Source of the DNA: Metallococcus carri
GTDB taxonomy: Bacteria; Actinomycetota; Actinomycetes; Actinomycetales; Dermatophilaceae
Direction of reading: 5' to 3'
Assembly (NCBI RefSeq): GCF_011440275.1
Contig: NZ_JAAOIV010000008.1
Coordinates: forward strand, 1-64,000
Length of the DNA: 64,000 nucleotides
Shown: positions 8,530 through 17,452 of the stretch, in pieces
How positions within the stretch are numbered: the stretch's first letter is position 1
Layout of the letters: the number at the start of each line of letters is the position of its first letter
Translations under genes and position numbers: made by a program
Notes under the pieces: generated by a model
Databases searched by the model: none
Seen by the model: the letters and a program-made list of their open reading frames with translations, nothing else
Told to the model about the DNA's origin: nothing

Positions 8530-8712
8530 CCGGGGCGCGCCCACTTGGGCAATTTGTGGGGCTGGCTGGGCTGCGATCAGCGCAAAGTGCCCACTTGGGC
8601 GATTTGCGCGCCCCACCCTCGCTGACACCCGCGCAAAATGACCACTTGGGCGATTTGCGCGCCCCACCCTCGCTGACACCCGCGCAAAATGACCACTTGG
8701 GCGATTTGTAGG
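8530..8712. repeat. 51-bp tandem repeat, four units (same family as the 62-kb array)
   Basis: This fills most of the 330-bp gap between the convergent mutase and thiamine-binding genes. The core CCACTTGGGC occurs at 8541, 8591, 8642 and 8693, so the spacing is 50, 51 and 51 bp. The two middle units are essentially identical and contain AAAATGACCACTTGGGCGAT followed by TTGCGCGCCCCACC. In reverse complement the core reads ATCGCCCAAGTGG...TTTTG, matching the 17-unit array at 62.2-63.06 kb. The ORFs it opens on the minus strand repeat SPKWSFCAGVSEGGARK and are not regarded as a gene. 8713-8835 holds nothing recognisable. Confidence 0.85.
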
Positions 8713-8835
8713 GCTGGCCGGGCCAGCACCCCACGCGAATCAGGCAACGGTTGGTCGGGCACCCAGGGGGGCGGCGCGACGGCATACGGAAAAGGACGCG
8801 AGAGAGCGCTCTAGAACGCAGCGGACGTCGCTCGA

Positions 8836-9141
8836 TCAGTAGCTGTTGAGGCGCTGCTCGATCCGCTCGACCTTCGCGGTGAGCATGCCGTCGTGGCCGG
8901 GCCGGATGTCGGCCTTGAGCACCAGTCCGACCCGCGGGCTGTGCTTGCCGACGGCCTCACACGCACGCTTGATGACGTCCATGACCTCGTCCCACTCCCC
9001 TTCGATCGTGGTGAACATCGAGCCGAGGTCGTGCGGCAGGCCGGACTCGCGGACGACCGCGATGGCGTCGGCGACGGCCGCGCTGACCGAGCCGTCCGCG
9101 TCGTCAGTCGTGGAGGGGGCGACGGAGAAGGCGACGAGCAT
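8836..9141 (-). CDS. MTH1187/YkoF-type thiamine-binding family protein
   Basis: A 101-residue protein of the MTH1187 (DUF77) family, which has a ferredoxin-like fold and forms tetramers; relatives bind thiamine or its precursors. Recognisable elements are MLVAFSVAPS at the N terminus, VVRESGLPHDLGSMFTTIEGEWDEVMDVIKRA in the centre, and RVGLVLKADIRPG before the C-terminal helix, which ends KVERIEQRL. Length matches the family. It ends convergently against the repeat array, and its start is 50 bp after the stop of the CNNM-type gene upstream. Physiological ligand here is inferred only. Confidence 0.85.
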   Translation of the reverse strand: MLVAFSVAPSTTDDADGSVSAAVADAIAVVRESGLPHDLGSMFTTIEGEWDEVMDVIKRACEAVGKHSPRVGLVLKADIRPGHDGMLTAKVERIEQRLNSY

Positions 9142-9191
9142 GGCCCCAGGTTAGTGCGGCGTCACGACCGGCCGCCCGCGGGACGACTGGC

Positions 9192-10223
9192 TCAGACCTG
9201 CGCCGCGATCTGCCCGACGATGCGGGCGATGACGTCCTCCAGGGCGATGATGCCGACCGTGCGCCCGCCGTCGCGCACCTGCAGCATGTGCGCCTGCGAC
9301 CGCCGCATTGTCTCCAGGGCCTCGCGCAGGGTCGCCTCGGGCGCCAACGACGGCAACCGGCGCACGGCACCGTCGGGAACCGGCTCGGACTGCTTGCCGG
9401 GATCGTTGTCGAGCACATCCTTGACGTGGACATATCCGACGAACTGGTCCTGCACCTTCGGGTCGTAGATCGCCACGCGGGAGAAGCCGGACTCGCGGGC
9501 GAGCTTCTCCAGCTTGGCGCGGGGCGCCGACCGGGCGGCCAGCACGACATCGGCGACCGGGATCGTCACCTCGCGCACCGAACCCTCCTCGAAGTGCAGG
9601 GCGCGGCTGAGCAACTCGCGCTCGTGCTCGTCGAGCAGCCCTTCGCGGCTGGACTCCTCCACCATCTCGCGCACCTCGTCGCGGGTGAAGGTGCTCACCA
9701 CCTCATCGCGCGGCTCGACACCGAGCAGCTGCAGGACCCGGTTGGCCAGCCAGTTCATCGCGAGGACGAACGGTTTGAGCACCCGGCTGATCAGGACCAG
9801 CGGTGGGCCCAGCCACAGAGCGCTGCGGTCCGGGCCGGCGAGGGCGATGTTCTTGGGGATCATCTCGCCGGCCACGACGTGCAAGCCGACGACGATCGCC
9901 AGGGCGAGCACGAACGCCACCGGGTGGACGAGGCCATCGGGCAGCCCGAGCGCGCTCATCGGTCCGGAGATGAGGTGCGCCAAGGCAGGTTCACCGACGG
10001 CGCCGAGACCGAGCGAGCAGATCGTGATGCCGAACTGCGCGGTCGCCATCATGAGCGACACGTTCTCCATCGCGCCGAGGGTGATCTGCGCGCGTCGGTC
10101 GCCGCGCTGGGCCAAGGGCTCGATCGAGCTGCGGCGCGCCGAGATCAGCGCGAACTCGGCGCCGACGAAGAAGGCGTTGAGACCCAGCAACACCACCGCG
10201 AGCAAAAGGAACAGCCAGTCCAT
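9192..10223 (-). CDS. CNNM/HlyC-type membrane protein with CBS pair (short form)
   Basis: A 343-residue protein. An N-terminal DUF21 transmembrane module (starting LFLLLAVVLLGLNAFFVGAEFALISARR) is followed by a CBS domain pair ending IIALEDVIARIVGQI. The C-terminal CorC/HlyC domain found in full-length members is missing; the protein stops directly after the second CBS. The family is linked to Mg2+/Co2+ homeostasis. Its ATG overlaps the TGA of the longer paralogue by one base (TGATG), so the two are translationally coupled and may form a hetero-oligomer. Confidence 0.9.
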   Translation of the reverse strand: MDWLFLLLAVVLLGLNAFFVGAEFALISARRSSIEPLAQRGDRRAQITLGAMENVSLMMATAQFGITICSLGLGAVGEPALAHLISGPMSALGLPDGLVHPVAFVLALAIVVGLHVVAGEMIPKNIALAGPDRSALWLGPPLVLISRVLKPFVLAMNWLANRVLQLLGVEPRDEVVSTFTRDEVREMVEESSREGLLDEHERELLSRALHFEEGSVREVTIPVADVVLAARSAPRAKLEKLARESGFSRVAIYDPKVQDQFVGYVHVKDVLDNDPGKQSEPVPDGAVRRLPSLAPEATLREALETMRRSQAHMLQVRDGGRTVGIIALEDVIARIVGQIAAQV

Positions 10224-11575
10224 CAGCGCTCCCCCTCGCGGTCGTCGGGTTCGATCGGGTCGCCGACAACGACGCGCACGGTGTCGATGCGCACACCCTC
10301 CAGGCCGACAACGCCGAGGACGACCGGCCGGGTGCGGCGCTCGCTGTCATAACCGTCGAGCCGCACCTCGTCACCGGGTTCGGCCATCCGCTCAAGGTGG
10401 TACAGCACCAGGCCGGCAAGGGTGTCGTAGTCGTCGGACTCCGGCAACGACAGCCCGATCGCGTCGCGCACCTCGTCGATCCGCAGCAGCCCGGACAGTT
10501 CCCAGGTGCCGGCGGTCAGCTCGCGCGCGGCGGAGGGTCGGTCGTGCTCGTCGTCCAGTTCACCGGTGATCTCTTCGACCAGGTCCTCCAGCGTGACGAC
10601 ACCGTCCACACTGCCGAACTCATCGATCACCACACCGAGCTGGTGCGGACCGTCGCGCAGCATCTCCAGCAGCGTGTCGAGGTCGACCGAGGACGGCACG
10701 AGGGTCGGCGGCAGCATGACGTCGGCGACGGTGCGCTCACTGCGCTGGTCGACCGGCACCTGGAGCACCTGGGCGGTGGTGACCAGCCCGAGCACTTCGT
10801 CAGTGCGGGCGTCAACCACCGGGAAGCGTGCATGTCCGCTCTCGTGGATGCGGTCGACCACCTCGGTGAGCCGGTCATCGGGGCCGATGAAGTCCAGCTG
10901 AGAGCGAGGCGTCATCACCTCATCCGCTCGACGGTCTCCGAACAGCAGGCTGCGGTGCACGAGATTGGCGGTCGCCGCATCGAGCGTGCCCTGGTCGACC
11001 GAGCGGGCCACGAGAAAGGACAGCTCCTGCGGGCTGCGCGCCGAGGCGAGCTCCTCGGTGGGCTCGATCCCAAAGCGGTGCAGAACCTTGTTGGCGGCGC
11101 CGTTGAGGAAGGTAATCAGCGGCCGGCTGACGGTGGTGAACCCGCGCATGAAGCCCTGCACCGCCCGGGCTGTGCGCAAGGGCAGAGCGATCGCGAAGTT
11201 CTTGGGCACAAGTTCGCCGAAGACCATCGTCAGCGTGGTGGAGACGGCCATGGCGACAACGACGCCGACCGCACGGGCCGCATCACCCTCGATGCCCACC
11301 GCGCCCAGCGGTCCGTCCAGCAGGCGGGCCAGCGACGGCTCGGCGAGGAAACCGATGGCCAGGTTGGTGATCGTGATGCCGACCTGGGCGCCCGACAACT
11401 GGGTCGACAGTGATTTCAGCGCGATCTGCACACCGGCTGCGCTCCGGTCCCCGGTGGCGGCCTCCCGCTCGACGGCCCGCCGATCGACGGTCACGAAGGC
11501 GAATTCCGCGGCCACGAACAGCCCGCACAACACGACGAGCACCACGGCCAACAACAGCAACAGGACCTCGATCAT
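10223..11575 (-). CDS. CNNM/HlyC-type membrane protein with CBS and CorC_HlyC domains
   Basis: A 450-residue protein with the complete architecture: DUF21 transmembrane domain (about 1-180), CBS pair (about 200-325, with GVVIDEFGSVDGVVTLEDLVEEI) and a C-terminal CorC_HlyC domain (from about 350, WELSGLLRIDEVRDAIGL). This is the common bacterial magnesium/cobalt efflux-related form. It is the first gene of a two-gene operon with the short paralogue. ATG at 11575 begins a hydrophobic helix directly, as usual for the family. The 86-bp gap upstream holds an imperfect GTGGGT...ACCCAC hairpin that could end the preceding DUF2891 transcript. Confidence 0.92.
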   Translation of the reverse strand: MIEVLLLLLAVVLVVLCGLFVAAEFAFVTVDRRAVEREAATGDRSAAGVQIALKSLSTQLSGAQVGITITNLAIGFLAEPSLARLLDGPLGAVGIEGDAARAVGVVVAMAVSTTLTMVFGELVPKNFAIALPLRTARAVQGFMRGFTTVSRPLITFLNGAANKVLHRFGIEPTEELASARSPQELSFLVARSVDQGTLDAATANLVHRSLLFGDRRADEVMTPRSQLDFIGPDDRLTEVVDRIHESGHARFPVVDARTDEVLGLVTTAQVLQVPVDQRSERTVADVMLPPTLVPSSVDLDTLLEMLRDGPHQLGVVIDEFGSVDGVVTLEDLVEEITGELDDEHDRPSAARELTAGTWELSGLLRIDEVRDAIGLSLPESDDYDTLAGLVLYHLERMAEPGDEVRLDGYDSERRTRPVVLGVVGLEGVRIDTVRVVVGDPIEPDDREGER

Positions 11576-11661
11576 CGTCTCGTCCTATGTCGATCGGTGT
11601 CCACGTCAGCTTTCTGTGGGTCGGGTCCGGGGTCACCCACGATAACGAGCCGTGAGCTCGG

Positions 11662-12687
11662 TCAGTTTCCGTCTCGCGCAGTGTCCTCGTCGGCGGTGAC
11701 GGCGAGCAACGCGAAGGACACCAGCCAGTGCGTCGCCATAAAGCCGCCGGTCACGATCTGCTCCTCGACCGCGGCCACATTGCGTGCGGTCGCCTCCGCG
11801 ATCCGGCGCTGCGCGCCGTCGTCGAGGTATGGCGCGAGCCGGCGCAGCGCCGCTGCGCGGTAGAGCGCCAGCCCGAGCAGATGAGCACCCTTGCCGTCCG
11901 AAGGATCACGCACCTCGGGCAGGCTCAGCAGGGTGTCGCCCGCACCGCCGAGACCAGGCAGGAACGCGCCCAGCCAGCCGCGAAACTCGTTGTCGGCCAA
12001 CACTCTTCGCATAAGATCCGCTTCGGTCAACGCAGCCGACAAGAAGTCGCTGCCGCCGGGCTCCCAGGCCGCCGGATAATCCTTGTCCTCGGCGAACCAC
12101 GCCCGCGCCGAGGATGCGATCAGCTCCTGCACGTCGGTGCGACGAAGGCGACCAGCGGCGTCATACAGCAGGGCGAGCCCGAAGGCGGTGTTGGGATGTT
12201 CGCCGCTGCGCACCGGATAGGCGAGCCGTGGCAGCCACTCGGTCACCAGGTCGAAAACCGCCTCGGCCAGCGGGCGGGTCGCGCTCCCCCACTCGCTGCC
12301 CGCGTCCGCCGCGATCGTCGCCGCCCACGCCCAGCCGTAGGGCCGTTCGAAGCTCGGATGCTCCCGCAGGTATGCCGCCTCCGCCTGGATCTTCGCCGGA
12401 TCCCACCGGTCCGCGAGCATGCGGGTGAGCGCCTCCCGCGTCGCCGGCGTCAGCTGATTGCCGGCGAGCTGGAGCAGGCGCAGACCGGACCACTGCATGT
12501 GCGCCGACGAATGCCAGTCGAAGCTGCCGTGGAAGCTCGGGTGCAACCGATCAGGGGTGACGTCCACATCATCCGGGCCGCTCGAAACATGCTGTGCCGC
12601 ATAGGGATAGCTCATATCCAGCACAGTGAGCACGGTCTGTGCCCAGGGTTCGGCGTATGCGGCGCGCCAGTCGGTCACCGGGTTCAC
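11662..12687 (-). CDS. DUF2891 family protein
   Basis: A 341-residue soluble protein of the DUF2891 family. The diagnostic segment is HPSFHGSFDWHSSAHMQW near residue 50, rich in histidines and aromatic residues, and the rest is helical, resembling an alpha/alpha-barrel. The GTG at 12687 is chosen because it overlaps the DUF979 stop as GTGA; the longer ATG start would lie within that gene. In many bacteria this family is encoded beside the DUF969/DUF979 permease genes, as here. No biochemical activity is assigned, though the 5-oxoproline context suggests a role in handling pyroglutamyl or related compounds. Confidence 0.88.
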   Translation of the reverse strand: MNPVTDWRAAYAEPWAQTVLTVLDMSYPYAAQHVSSGPDDVDVTPDRLHPSFHGSFDWHSSAHMQWSGLRLLQLAGNQLTPATREALTRMLADRWDPAKIQAEAAYLREHPSFERPYGWAWAATIAADAGSEWGSATRPLAEAVFDLVTEWLPRLAYPVRSGEHPNTAFGLALLYDAAGRLRRTDVQELIASSARAWFAEDKDYPAAWEPGGSDFLSAALTEADLMRRVLADNEFRGWLGAFLPGLGGAGDTLLSLPEVRDPSDGKGAHLLGLALYRAAALRRLAPYLDDGAQRRIAEATARNVAAVEEQIVTGGFMATHWLVSFALLAVTADEDTARDGN

Positions 12688-13658
12688 CTCGGGAAGCAGA
12701 AGAGATACATGATCACGATGTTGCACAGCAGCAGCGGGATCGCCGTCGGGATCTGTGCCTTGATCGGGCCGTACTGATCCTTGAGCTCGAGCAGGGCCGC
12801 GGGCACGAGGTTGAAGTTCGCCGCCATCGGGGTGACGAGCGTCCCACAGAAGCCGGCCAGCATGCCGACCGCGAAGACGGCCGGCGGATTGCCGTGGAAC
12901 TGCTGGACGAGCAACGGCCAGCCGATCGCCGCGGTCATCACCGGGAAGGCCGCGAAGGCATTGCCCATGATGATCGTGAAGACCGCCATACCGACGCAGT
13001 AGACGATGACGCTCGGCAACAGCAGCCCGTGTGGCAGCACCTTGCCGGTGACCTCACCGACCGCCTTGCCGACACCCGCCTGGTTGAACAACAGACCGAG
13101 GGTGGCGAGGAATTGCGGCAGGATCGCGGCCCAGCCGATGTGCCCGAGCAACCGGTCCCCCTCGCGCATCGGCACCATCGGGTTGCCGACCTTGATGATC
13201 GCCATGCCGGCGACCAGGGCGACCAGGGAGGCAACGCCCAGACCGATGATCGTGGCCGAACCTTCCTCGAGCAGGCGGGTGCCGCCGATCGTGGTGTTCT
13301 TCAGGACGGCGCCGAAGATCACCGCGATGAGCGGGATCAGCAGGGCGGGGATGAACAGCTTGTTGCCGAAGCGCCGCGCGGAGGCTTCCTTCTGTTCCTC
13401 CGTCACCGACTCGGCCGAGCCACGACCCGGGAAGCCGCACCCGGCGAGCGCCGCCAGGGCGAGCACCGCGATGCCCTCGACCAGCGCACTGCCGGACTTG
13501 TTCACCACGAAGGTGCCGTAGACGAAGGTGAAGGCGAGGATCGCCCAGAAGGCCGCGCTGCCGAAGCGCTTGCGGTCGCCCGTGTCGAGCAACCGGATCA
13601 CCGCGACGACCAGGAAGAGGGCGGCGCACAGCCAGTAGAACCACTCGATCTTGATCAT
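12684..13658 (-). CDS. DUF979 membrane protein (permease component)
   Basis: A 324-residue integral membrane protein with about nine hydrophobic segments, of the DUF979 family. It is nearly always encoded next to a DUF969 protein, and the pair is thought to form a permease. Start ATG at 13658 (MIKIEWFYWL) overlaps the DUF969 stop as ATGA; an upstream in-frame ATG would overlap the partner by 130 bases. The neighbouring pxpABC genes and the matching operator in the promoter of this operon point to 5-oxoproline as probable substrate, which is inference. Confidence 0.88.
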   Translation of the reverse strand: MIKIEWFYWLCAALFLVVAVIRLLDTGDRKRFGSAAFWAILAFTFVYGTFVVNKSGSALVEGIAVLALAALAGCGFPGRGSAESVTEEQKEASARRFGNKLFIPALLIPLIAVIFGAVLKNTTIGGTRLLEEGSATIIGLGVASLVALVAGMAIIKVGNPMVPMREGDRLLGHIGWAAILPQFLATLGLLFNQAGVGKAVGEVTGKVLPHGLLLPSVIVYCVGMAVFTIIMGNAFAAFPVMTAAIGWPLLVQQFHGNPPAVFAVGMLAGFCGTLVTPMAANFNLVPAALLELKDQYGPIKAQIPTAIPLLLCNIVIMYLFCFPR

Positions 13659-14362
13659 GCGCCCGCACCCTTCTCGGTTTCCGCGCTGTCGCCGGTCGCC
13701 GCCAGACGGCGCAGTTGGGTGTCGAACCGCAGCATCCGGAAACCGTGAATCGCGAACGCGCACAACGCCGTTGGGATCGCCCACAGCGCGATGTTGATCG
13801 CCTCAAGCTTCAGCCCGTAGGTCGTGTCGACGAACCCGGTGATGAGCAGGATGGATCCGACGGCCACGAAGATGTCTTCACCGAAGAACAGCCCGACGGT
13901 GTCGGCTGACGCGGCATACGAACGCACCTTCTCGCGCATCCGCTCGGTGAGGGTGCCATGCGACTTCTCCGCGGCGGCTTCGGCCATCGGCGCGATGATC
14001 GGGCGCACGGCCTGGGCGGGACCACCGATCGAGGTCAACCCCAACGCGGCCGTCCCCTGCCGGATGAACAGATAGGTCGCAAGCAGCCGGCCGGTCGTCA
14101 TACCGCGCAACCTGCCGATCAACCTCCGGGCCTGATGCTGCAGTCCCATCCGCTCGATCAGACCGATGACCGGCAGCGCGACGATGAAGACGGTGACGGA
14201 GCGAGATCCGGCGAAACCGGTGCCGAAAGCCTCGACGATCTCGCGGGGTGACAGCCGCGCGATCAGGCCGGCGACGATGCCCGCGACGGTGACGACGAGC
14301 ATCGCGTTGAGCCGCAACGCGAAGCCGACGACGACGACCGCCACGGCGAGAAGAACCCACAT
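13655..14362 (-). CDS. DUF969 membrane protein (permease component)
   Basis: A 235-residue membrane protein of the DUF969 family, first gene of the DUF969-DUF979-DUF2891 operon. Helices are evident at the N terminus (WVLLAVAVVVVGFALRLNA) and near 145-190. GTAALGLTSIGGPAQAVRP is a conserved family loop. ATG 14362 is preceded by GGGAGG, which fits a ribosome site; a longer start at 14407 is less likely. Its promoter (TTGTCA-N17-TAGCCT, 14423-14451) has a GntR-type operator exactly in the spacer. Confidence 0.88.
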   Translation of the reverse strand: MWVLLAVAVVVVGFALRLNAMLVVTVAGIVAGLIARLSPREIVEAFGTGFAGSRSVTVFIVALPVIGLIERMGLQHQARRLIGRLRGMTTGRLLATYLFIRQGTAALGLTSIGGPAQAVRPIIAPMAEAAAEKSHGTLTERMREKVRSYAASADTVGLFFGEDIFVAVGSILLITGFVDTTYGLKLEAINIALWAIPTALCAFAIHGFRMLRFDTQLRRLAATGDSAETEKGAGA

Positions 14363-14422
14363 GGTCCTGCGCCTCCCGGGGTGTGAGGGTGTCGCGGCGC
14401 GTGCCACGACGTGATCTCGTGC

Positions 14423-14451
14423 AGGCTAGGGATTGTTCAACAATCTGACAA
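14423..14451 (-). promoter_or_regulatory. Promoter of the DUF969 operon with GntR operator in the spacer
   Basis: Read on the minus strand: -35 TTGTCA (14451-14446), 17-bp spacer, -10 TAGCCT (14428-14423). The spacer contains GATTGTTGAACAATC (14431-14445), a perfect 7-bp inverted repeat around one base. The same word, 13 of 15 bases, lies in the pxpA promoter. The site overlaps the gntR stop codon at 14437-14439, so the gntR 3' end doubles as the promoter of the next operon. Binding here should block transcription of the permease genes. Confidence 0.75.
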
Positions 14452-15120
14452 GAGGTGCCGCTCGGCCCGGAAGAGATAGTCCTCCATCGCAACGGAGGCC
14501 CGGACCAGCTCGCCGGCGACAATGAGGTCGGCGATCCTGCGGTTGTCCTCGACATAGCGCGCATGCACATCGCGGGCCGAATCCGCGACCAGGAAGAGCA
14601 AGCGCATCTCGGTGAGCAGCTGTCGCACGGTGCGCACGATGACGTCATTGCCCGAGAGCGCGGCGACCGCGAGATGGAATCGGCCATTCGCCGTGCCGAC
14701 CGCGCCGAAGTCACCGGCTCGCACACCCGACTGACCCTGGCCGACGGCGCGGACAACCTCCGAAACCGCTCTCTCCCAAGCTCTTTCGAACGGTCCCTGC
14801 TCCGCGGTGGGGAGCTGCTGAGCCGCCAATCGCCGGACCGCAGCCTCCCGCAGCGCGCCGGGCTCGACCAGCCGCCGCATGGCATAGACCTCGCGCGCCT
14901 CGCGTGCCGTGAGCCTGCGTACGAACACTCCGCGGTGCGGCCGGTGCTCGATGACATGCTCGTGCTCGAGCACCCGGAAGGCCTCCCGCAAGGTGTTGCG
15001 CGAGACCTCGAGCTCGCCGCCCAGCCGCACCTCATCGAGCCGGTCACCCGGGGCCATCGCGCCGTCGAGGATCCGTTGCCGGAGGGTCTCCACGACCGAT
15101 CCCACCGCTGGCTGGGCCAT
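14437..15120 (-). CDS. GntR-family regulator (FCD type), likely controller of 5-oxoproline genes
   Basis: A 227-residue regulator. The N-terminal winged helix reads LRQRILDGAMAPGDRLDEVRLGGELEVSRNTLREAFRVLEHEHVI, and a C-terminal helical FCD effector domain follows, with conserved histidines in GRFHLAVAAL and ARYVEDNRRI. ATG 15120 has GGGGGAG upstream. It sits between the permease operon and the divergent pxpABC operon. Matching TTGTTGAACAA palindromes in both promoters are the likely binding sites, so it probably represses uptake and catabolism together and responds to 5-oxoproline or a product. Confidence 0.88.
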   Translation of the reverse strand: MAQPAVGSVVETLRQRILDGAMAPGDRLDEVRLGGELEVSRNTLREAFRVLEHEHVIEHRPHRGVFVRRLTAREAREVYAMRRLVEPGALREAAVRRLAAQQLPTAEQGPFERAWERAVSEVVRAVGQGQSGVRAGDFGAVGTANGRFHLAVAALSGNDVIVRTVRQLLTEMRLLFLVADSARDVHARYVEDNRRIADLIVAGELVRASVAMEDYLFRAERHLLSDC

Positions 15121-15129
15121 CACTCCCCC

Positions 15130-15159
15130 TTGACATGGCGGCATGTTGTTGAACAATCT
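15130..15159 (+). promoter_or_regulatory. pxpA promoter with GntR operator
   Basis: TTGACA at 15130-15135 and CAATCT at 15154-15159 form a promoter with an 18-bp spacer. TTGTTGAACAA (15146-15156, followed by TC) overlaps the -10 and matches the operator at 14431-14445. The pxpA ATG at 15164 is only four bases after the -10 and has no Shine-Dalgarno sequence, so a leaderless message is likely. Confidence 0.7.
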
Positions 15160-15163
15160 TGCT

Positions 15164-15925
15164 ATGCCCACTGTAGATCTCAACGCCGACCTCGGGGAGT
15201 CGTTCGGGCGCTGGACCCTCGGCGACGACGCGGCACTGCTGCGGATCGTCACCTCCGCCAATGTCGCCTGCGGCTTCCACGCCGGCGATCCGCGCACGCT
15301 CGTCACAACCTGCCGGGACGCTGTCGCGGCGGGGGTGCGGATCGGGGCGCAGGTGGGCTATCGCGATCTCGCCGGGTTCGGCCGCCGGTTCATCGACGTT
15401 GAGCCCGAGGATCTGTATGCCGACGTGCTCTACCAGCTCGCTGCCCTGGACGGCATCGCGCGGACCGTCGGTGGCGAGGTCTCCTATGTGAAGCCGCACG
15501 GGGCGCTCTACAACGCCGCCGTGGAGCATGAGGCGCAGGCCGAGGCCGTGGTGCGTGCGGTGCGCGATTATCGCGACACGCTGCCGGTGCTGGGACTACC
15601 CGGGTCTGCGCTCCTGCGCGCTGCCGAGGACGCGGGGATGCGGCCGGTCCGTGAAGCCTTCGCTGACCGGGCCTACACCCCCGGCGGGCAGCTCGTGTCA
15701 CGGCGTGAGCCCGGTGCCGTCCTGCACGACCCGCAACAGGTGGCCGATCGGGTGCTGCTCATGGTGACCGAGCAGCGGGTCGTGGACATCGACGGCAATC
15801 CCGTTGCGGTGGAAGCAGATTCGATCTGCCTGCATGGTGACTCCGAGGGCGCGGTCGCGATGGCCAATGCGGTGCGTGAGCGGCTCACCACCGCGGGAGT
15901 CTCGCTGCGGTCGTTTGTGACATGA
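15164..15925 (+). CDS. pxpA: 5-oxoprolinase subunit A
   Basis: A 253-residue LamB/YcsF-family protein. [28 protein letters not shown], the VKPHGALYN block and [15 protein letters not shown] are the family landmarks. With PxpB and PxpC it forms the ATP-dependent 5-oxoprolinase that opens 5-oxoproline to glutamate. The ATG at 15164 gives the conserved N terminus; an in-frame ATG at 15143 lies inside the operator and is unlikely. Its stop overlaps the pxpB start as ATGA. Confidence 0.95.
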   Translation: MPTVDLNADLGESFGRWTLGDDAALLRIVTSANVACGFHAGDPRTLVTTCRDAVAAGVRIGAQVGYRDLAGFGRRFIDVEPEDLYADVLYQLAALDGIARTVGGEVSYVKPHGALYNAAVEHEAQAEAVVRAVRDYRDTLPVLGLPGSALLRAAEDAGMRPVREAFADRAYTPGGQLVSRREPGAVLHDPQQVADRVLLMVTEQRVVDIDGNPVAVEADSICLHGDSEGAVAMANAVRERLTTAGVSLRSFVT

Positions 15926-16545
15926 GACTGCTGCCCTGCGGCGATCGCGCGATCTTAGTCGAGCTCGACGACGCCGATGAGCGGCGCCGCTTCGATGCAG
16001 CCCTTCGCGCGGCGCAGTTGCCGGGAGTCGTCGAGCAGGTCCCAGCCGCGACGACGGTCCTGGTCCGCCTGGCACGCGGCACGGCCCTGCAGCCGGTGGC
16101 CGACCGGCTGCGTCGAGTCTTCGCCGAGGCGCCGACCACCGGGTCGGCGGGCGGTGACACCGCCGAGCTCACGATCGAGGTCGTCTACGACGGTGCCGAT
16201 CTTGACGAGGTAGCGGACACGCTCGGCATCAGCCGCGAGGAGGTCGTGCGACGGCATACGGGACAGTTGTGGACCGTCGAATTCGGAGGATTCGCACCGG
16301 GATTCGGCTATCTCATCGGCAGTGAGGGCGGCCTCGAGGTGCCCCGTCGCGACTCGCCGCGCACCCGCATCCCGGCTGGTTCGGTCGGACTCGCCGGCGA
16401 GTTCTCCGGCGTCTACCCGCACGCATCGTCGGGCGGCTGGCAACTCATCGGCCACACCGACCTGCGCCTCTGGGACGCCGAACGCGACCCGCCCGCGTTG
16501 CTGCGCCCAGGCACTCGGGTGACCTTCGTGGAGCGGGACGTATGA
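15922..16545 (+). CDS. pxpB: 5-oxoprolinase subunit B
   Basis: A 207-residue member of the KipI/PxpB family (allophanate hydrolase subunit 1 fold). It begins [15 protein letters not shown] and carries the conserved stretch [20 protein letters not shown], then [26 protein letters not shown]. Length is typical. The ATG overlaps pxpA by four bases and the stop overlaps pxpC by four, so the three subunits are translationally coupled. Family members in Bacillus were first studied as kinase inhibitors; the operon context here supports the 5-oxoprolinase role. Confidence 0.95.
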   Translation: MRLLPCGDRAILVELDDADERRRFDAALRAAQLPGVVEQVPAATTVLVRLARGTALQPVADRLRRVFAEAPTTGSAGGDTAELTIEVVYDGADLDEVADTLGISREEVVRRHTGQLWTVEFGGFAPGFGYLIGSEGGLEVPRRDSPRTRIPAGSVGLAGEFSGVYPHASSGGWQLIGHTDLRLWDAERDPPALLRPGTRVTFVERDV

Positions 16546-17417
16546 CGGGGTTGCGCGTGCTGTCACCCGGTCTTTCCGCCACCGTGCAGGATCTCGGACG
16601 GCCGGGCCATGCCGACGTGGGCGTGAGCCAAGGGGGTGCGGTCGATCGCGGCTCGCTGCGCCTGGCCAACCGCATCCTCGGCAATGACGAGGCCGCACCG
16701 GCCGTCGAAACGCTGCTCGGCGGTCTGCGCCTGGCCGCCGAGGGTGCGGTCACGGTCGCGGTGACCGGGGCGCCGCTTCCGTTGCGGCTCAACGGTGCTC
16801 AGGTCGCGATGCGTCGTGCCCTGACCCTGCACGCTGGCGATGTGCTCGACCTGGGGCGACCAGCGCAGGGGTTGTGGTCCTATCTCGCCGTGCAGGGCGG
16901 CCTCGCGGCATCGCGGCTCTACGGCAGCGCGAGCAGCGATCCAACCAACGGGCTCGGTCCCGCGCCCGTGGCCGACGGCGACCTGCTCTCCGTGCATCCC
17001 GCGGCCGAGCCGAGCACCGCGCAGGTCGACGTGGTGGACACCGGCAGCTGGGGTGGACGCGACCGCGCCGTCCGCGTCGTCCTCGGCCCTCGCGACGACT
17101 GGTTCACCCCCGAGGCCATCCGCGACTTCCTCCGCACGCCCTGGGAAGTCACCTGCGAGCTCAACCGGGTCGGCATGCGCCTTGCCGGCCCCGAGCTACG
17201 CCGCTGTCGCACAGGCGAACTCGCGAGTGAGGGCCAGGTGCGCGGCGCGATCCAGGTGCCGCCGTCCGGGCAACCGATCGTGTTCCTTGCCGATCACCCG
17301 GTGACCGGCGGTTACCCGGTGATCGCGGTGGTGACCGACGCCGACCTCGACGCGCTCGCCCAGACCGAGCCCGGTCGGCGGGTCCGCTTCACCAGCCAGG
17401 CTGCGGGCTGGCGCTGA
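16542..17417 (+). CDS. pxpC: 5-oxoprolinase subunit C
   Basis: A 291-residue member of the KipA/PxpC family (allophanate hydrolase subunit 2 fold). Landmarks are LSPGLSATVQDLGRPGHADVGVSQGGAVD at the N terminus, LVVAVTGAP-like TVAVTGAPLPLRLNG, and the C-terminal block EGQVRGAIQVPPSGQPIVFLADHPVTGGYPVI. It completes the PxpABC complex. Final gene of the operon; the meaB gene converges on it with a 35-bp gap in which no clear terminator is seen. Confidence 0.95.
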   Translation: MTGLRVLSPGLSATVQDLGRPGHADVGVSQGGAVDRGSLRLANRILGNDEAAPAVETLLGGLRLAAEGAVTVAVTGAPLPLRLNGAQVAMRRALTLHAGDVLDLGRPAQGLWSYLAVQGGLAASRLYGSASSDPTNGLGPAPVADGDLLSVHPAAEPSTAQVDVVDTGSWGGRDRAVRVVLGPRDDWFTPEAIRDFLRTPWEVTCELNRVGMRLAGPELRRCRTGELASEGQVRGAIQVPPSGQPIVFLADHPVTGGYPVIAVVTDADLDALAQTEPGRRVRFTSQAAGWR

Positions 17418-17452
17418 ACCGAGCAGCCGCAACCAGGCAGCGCGATGCGCTC

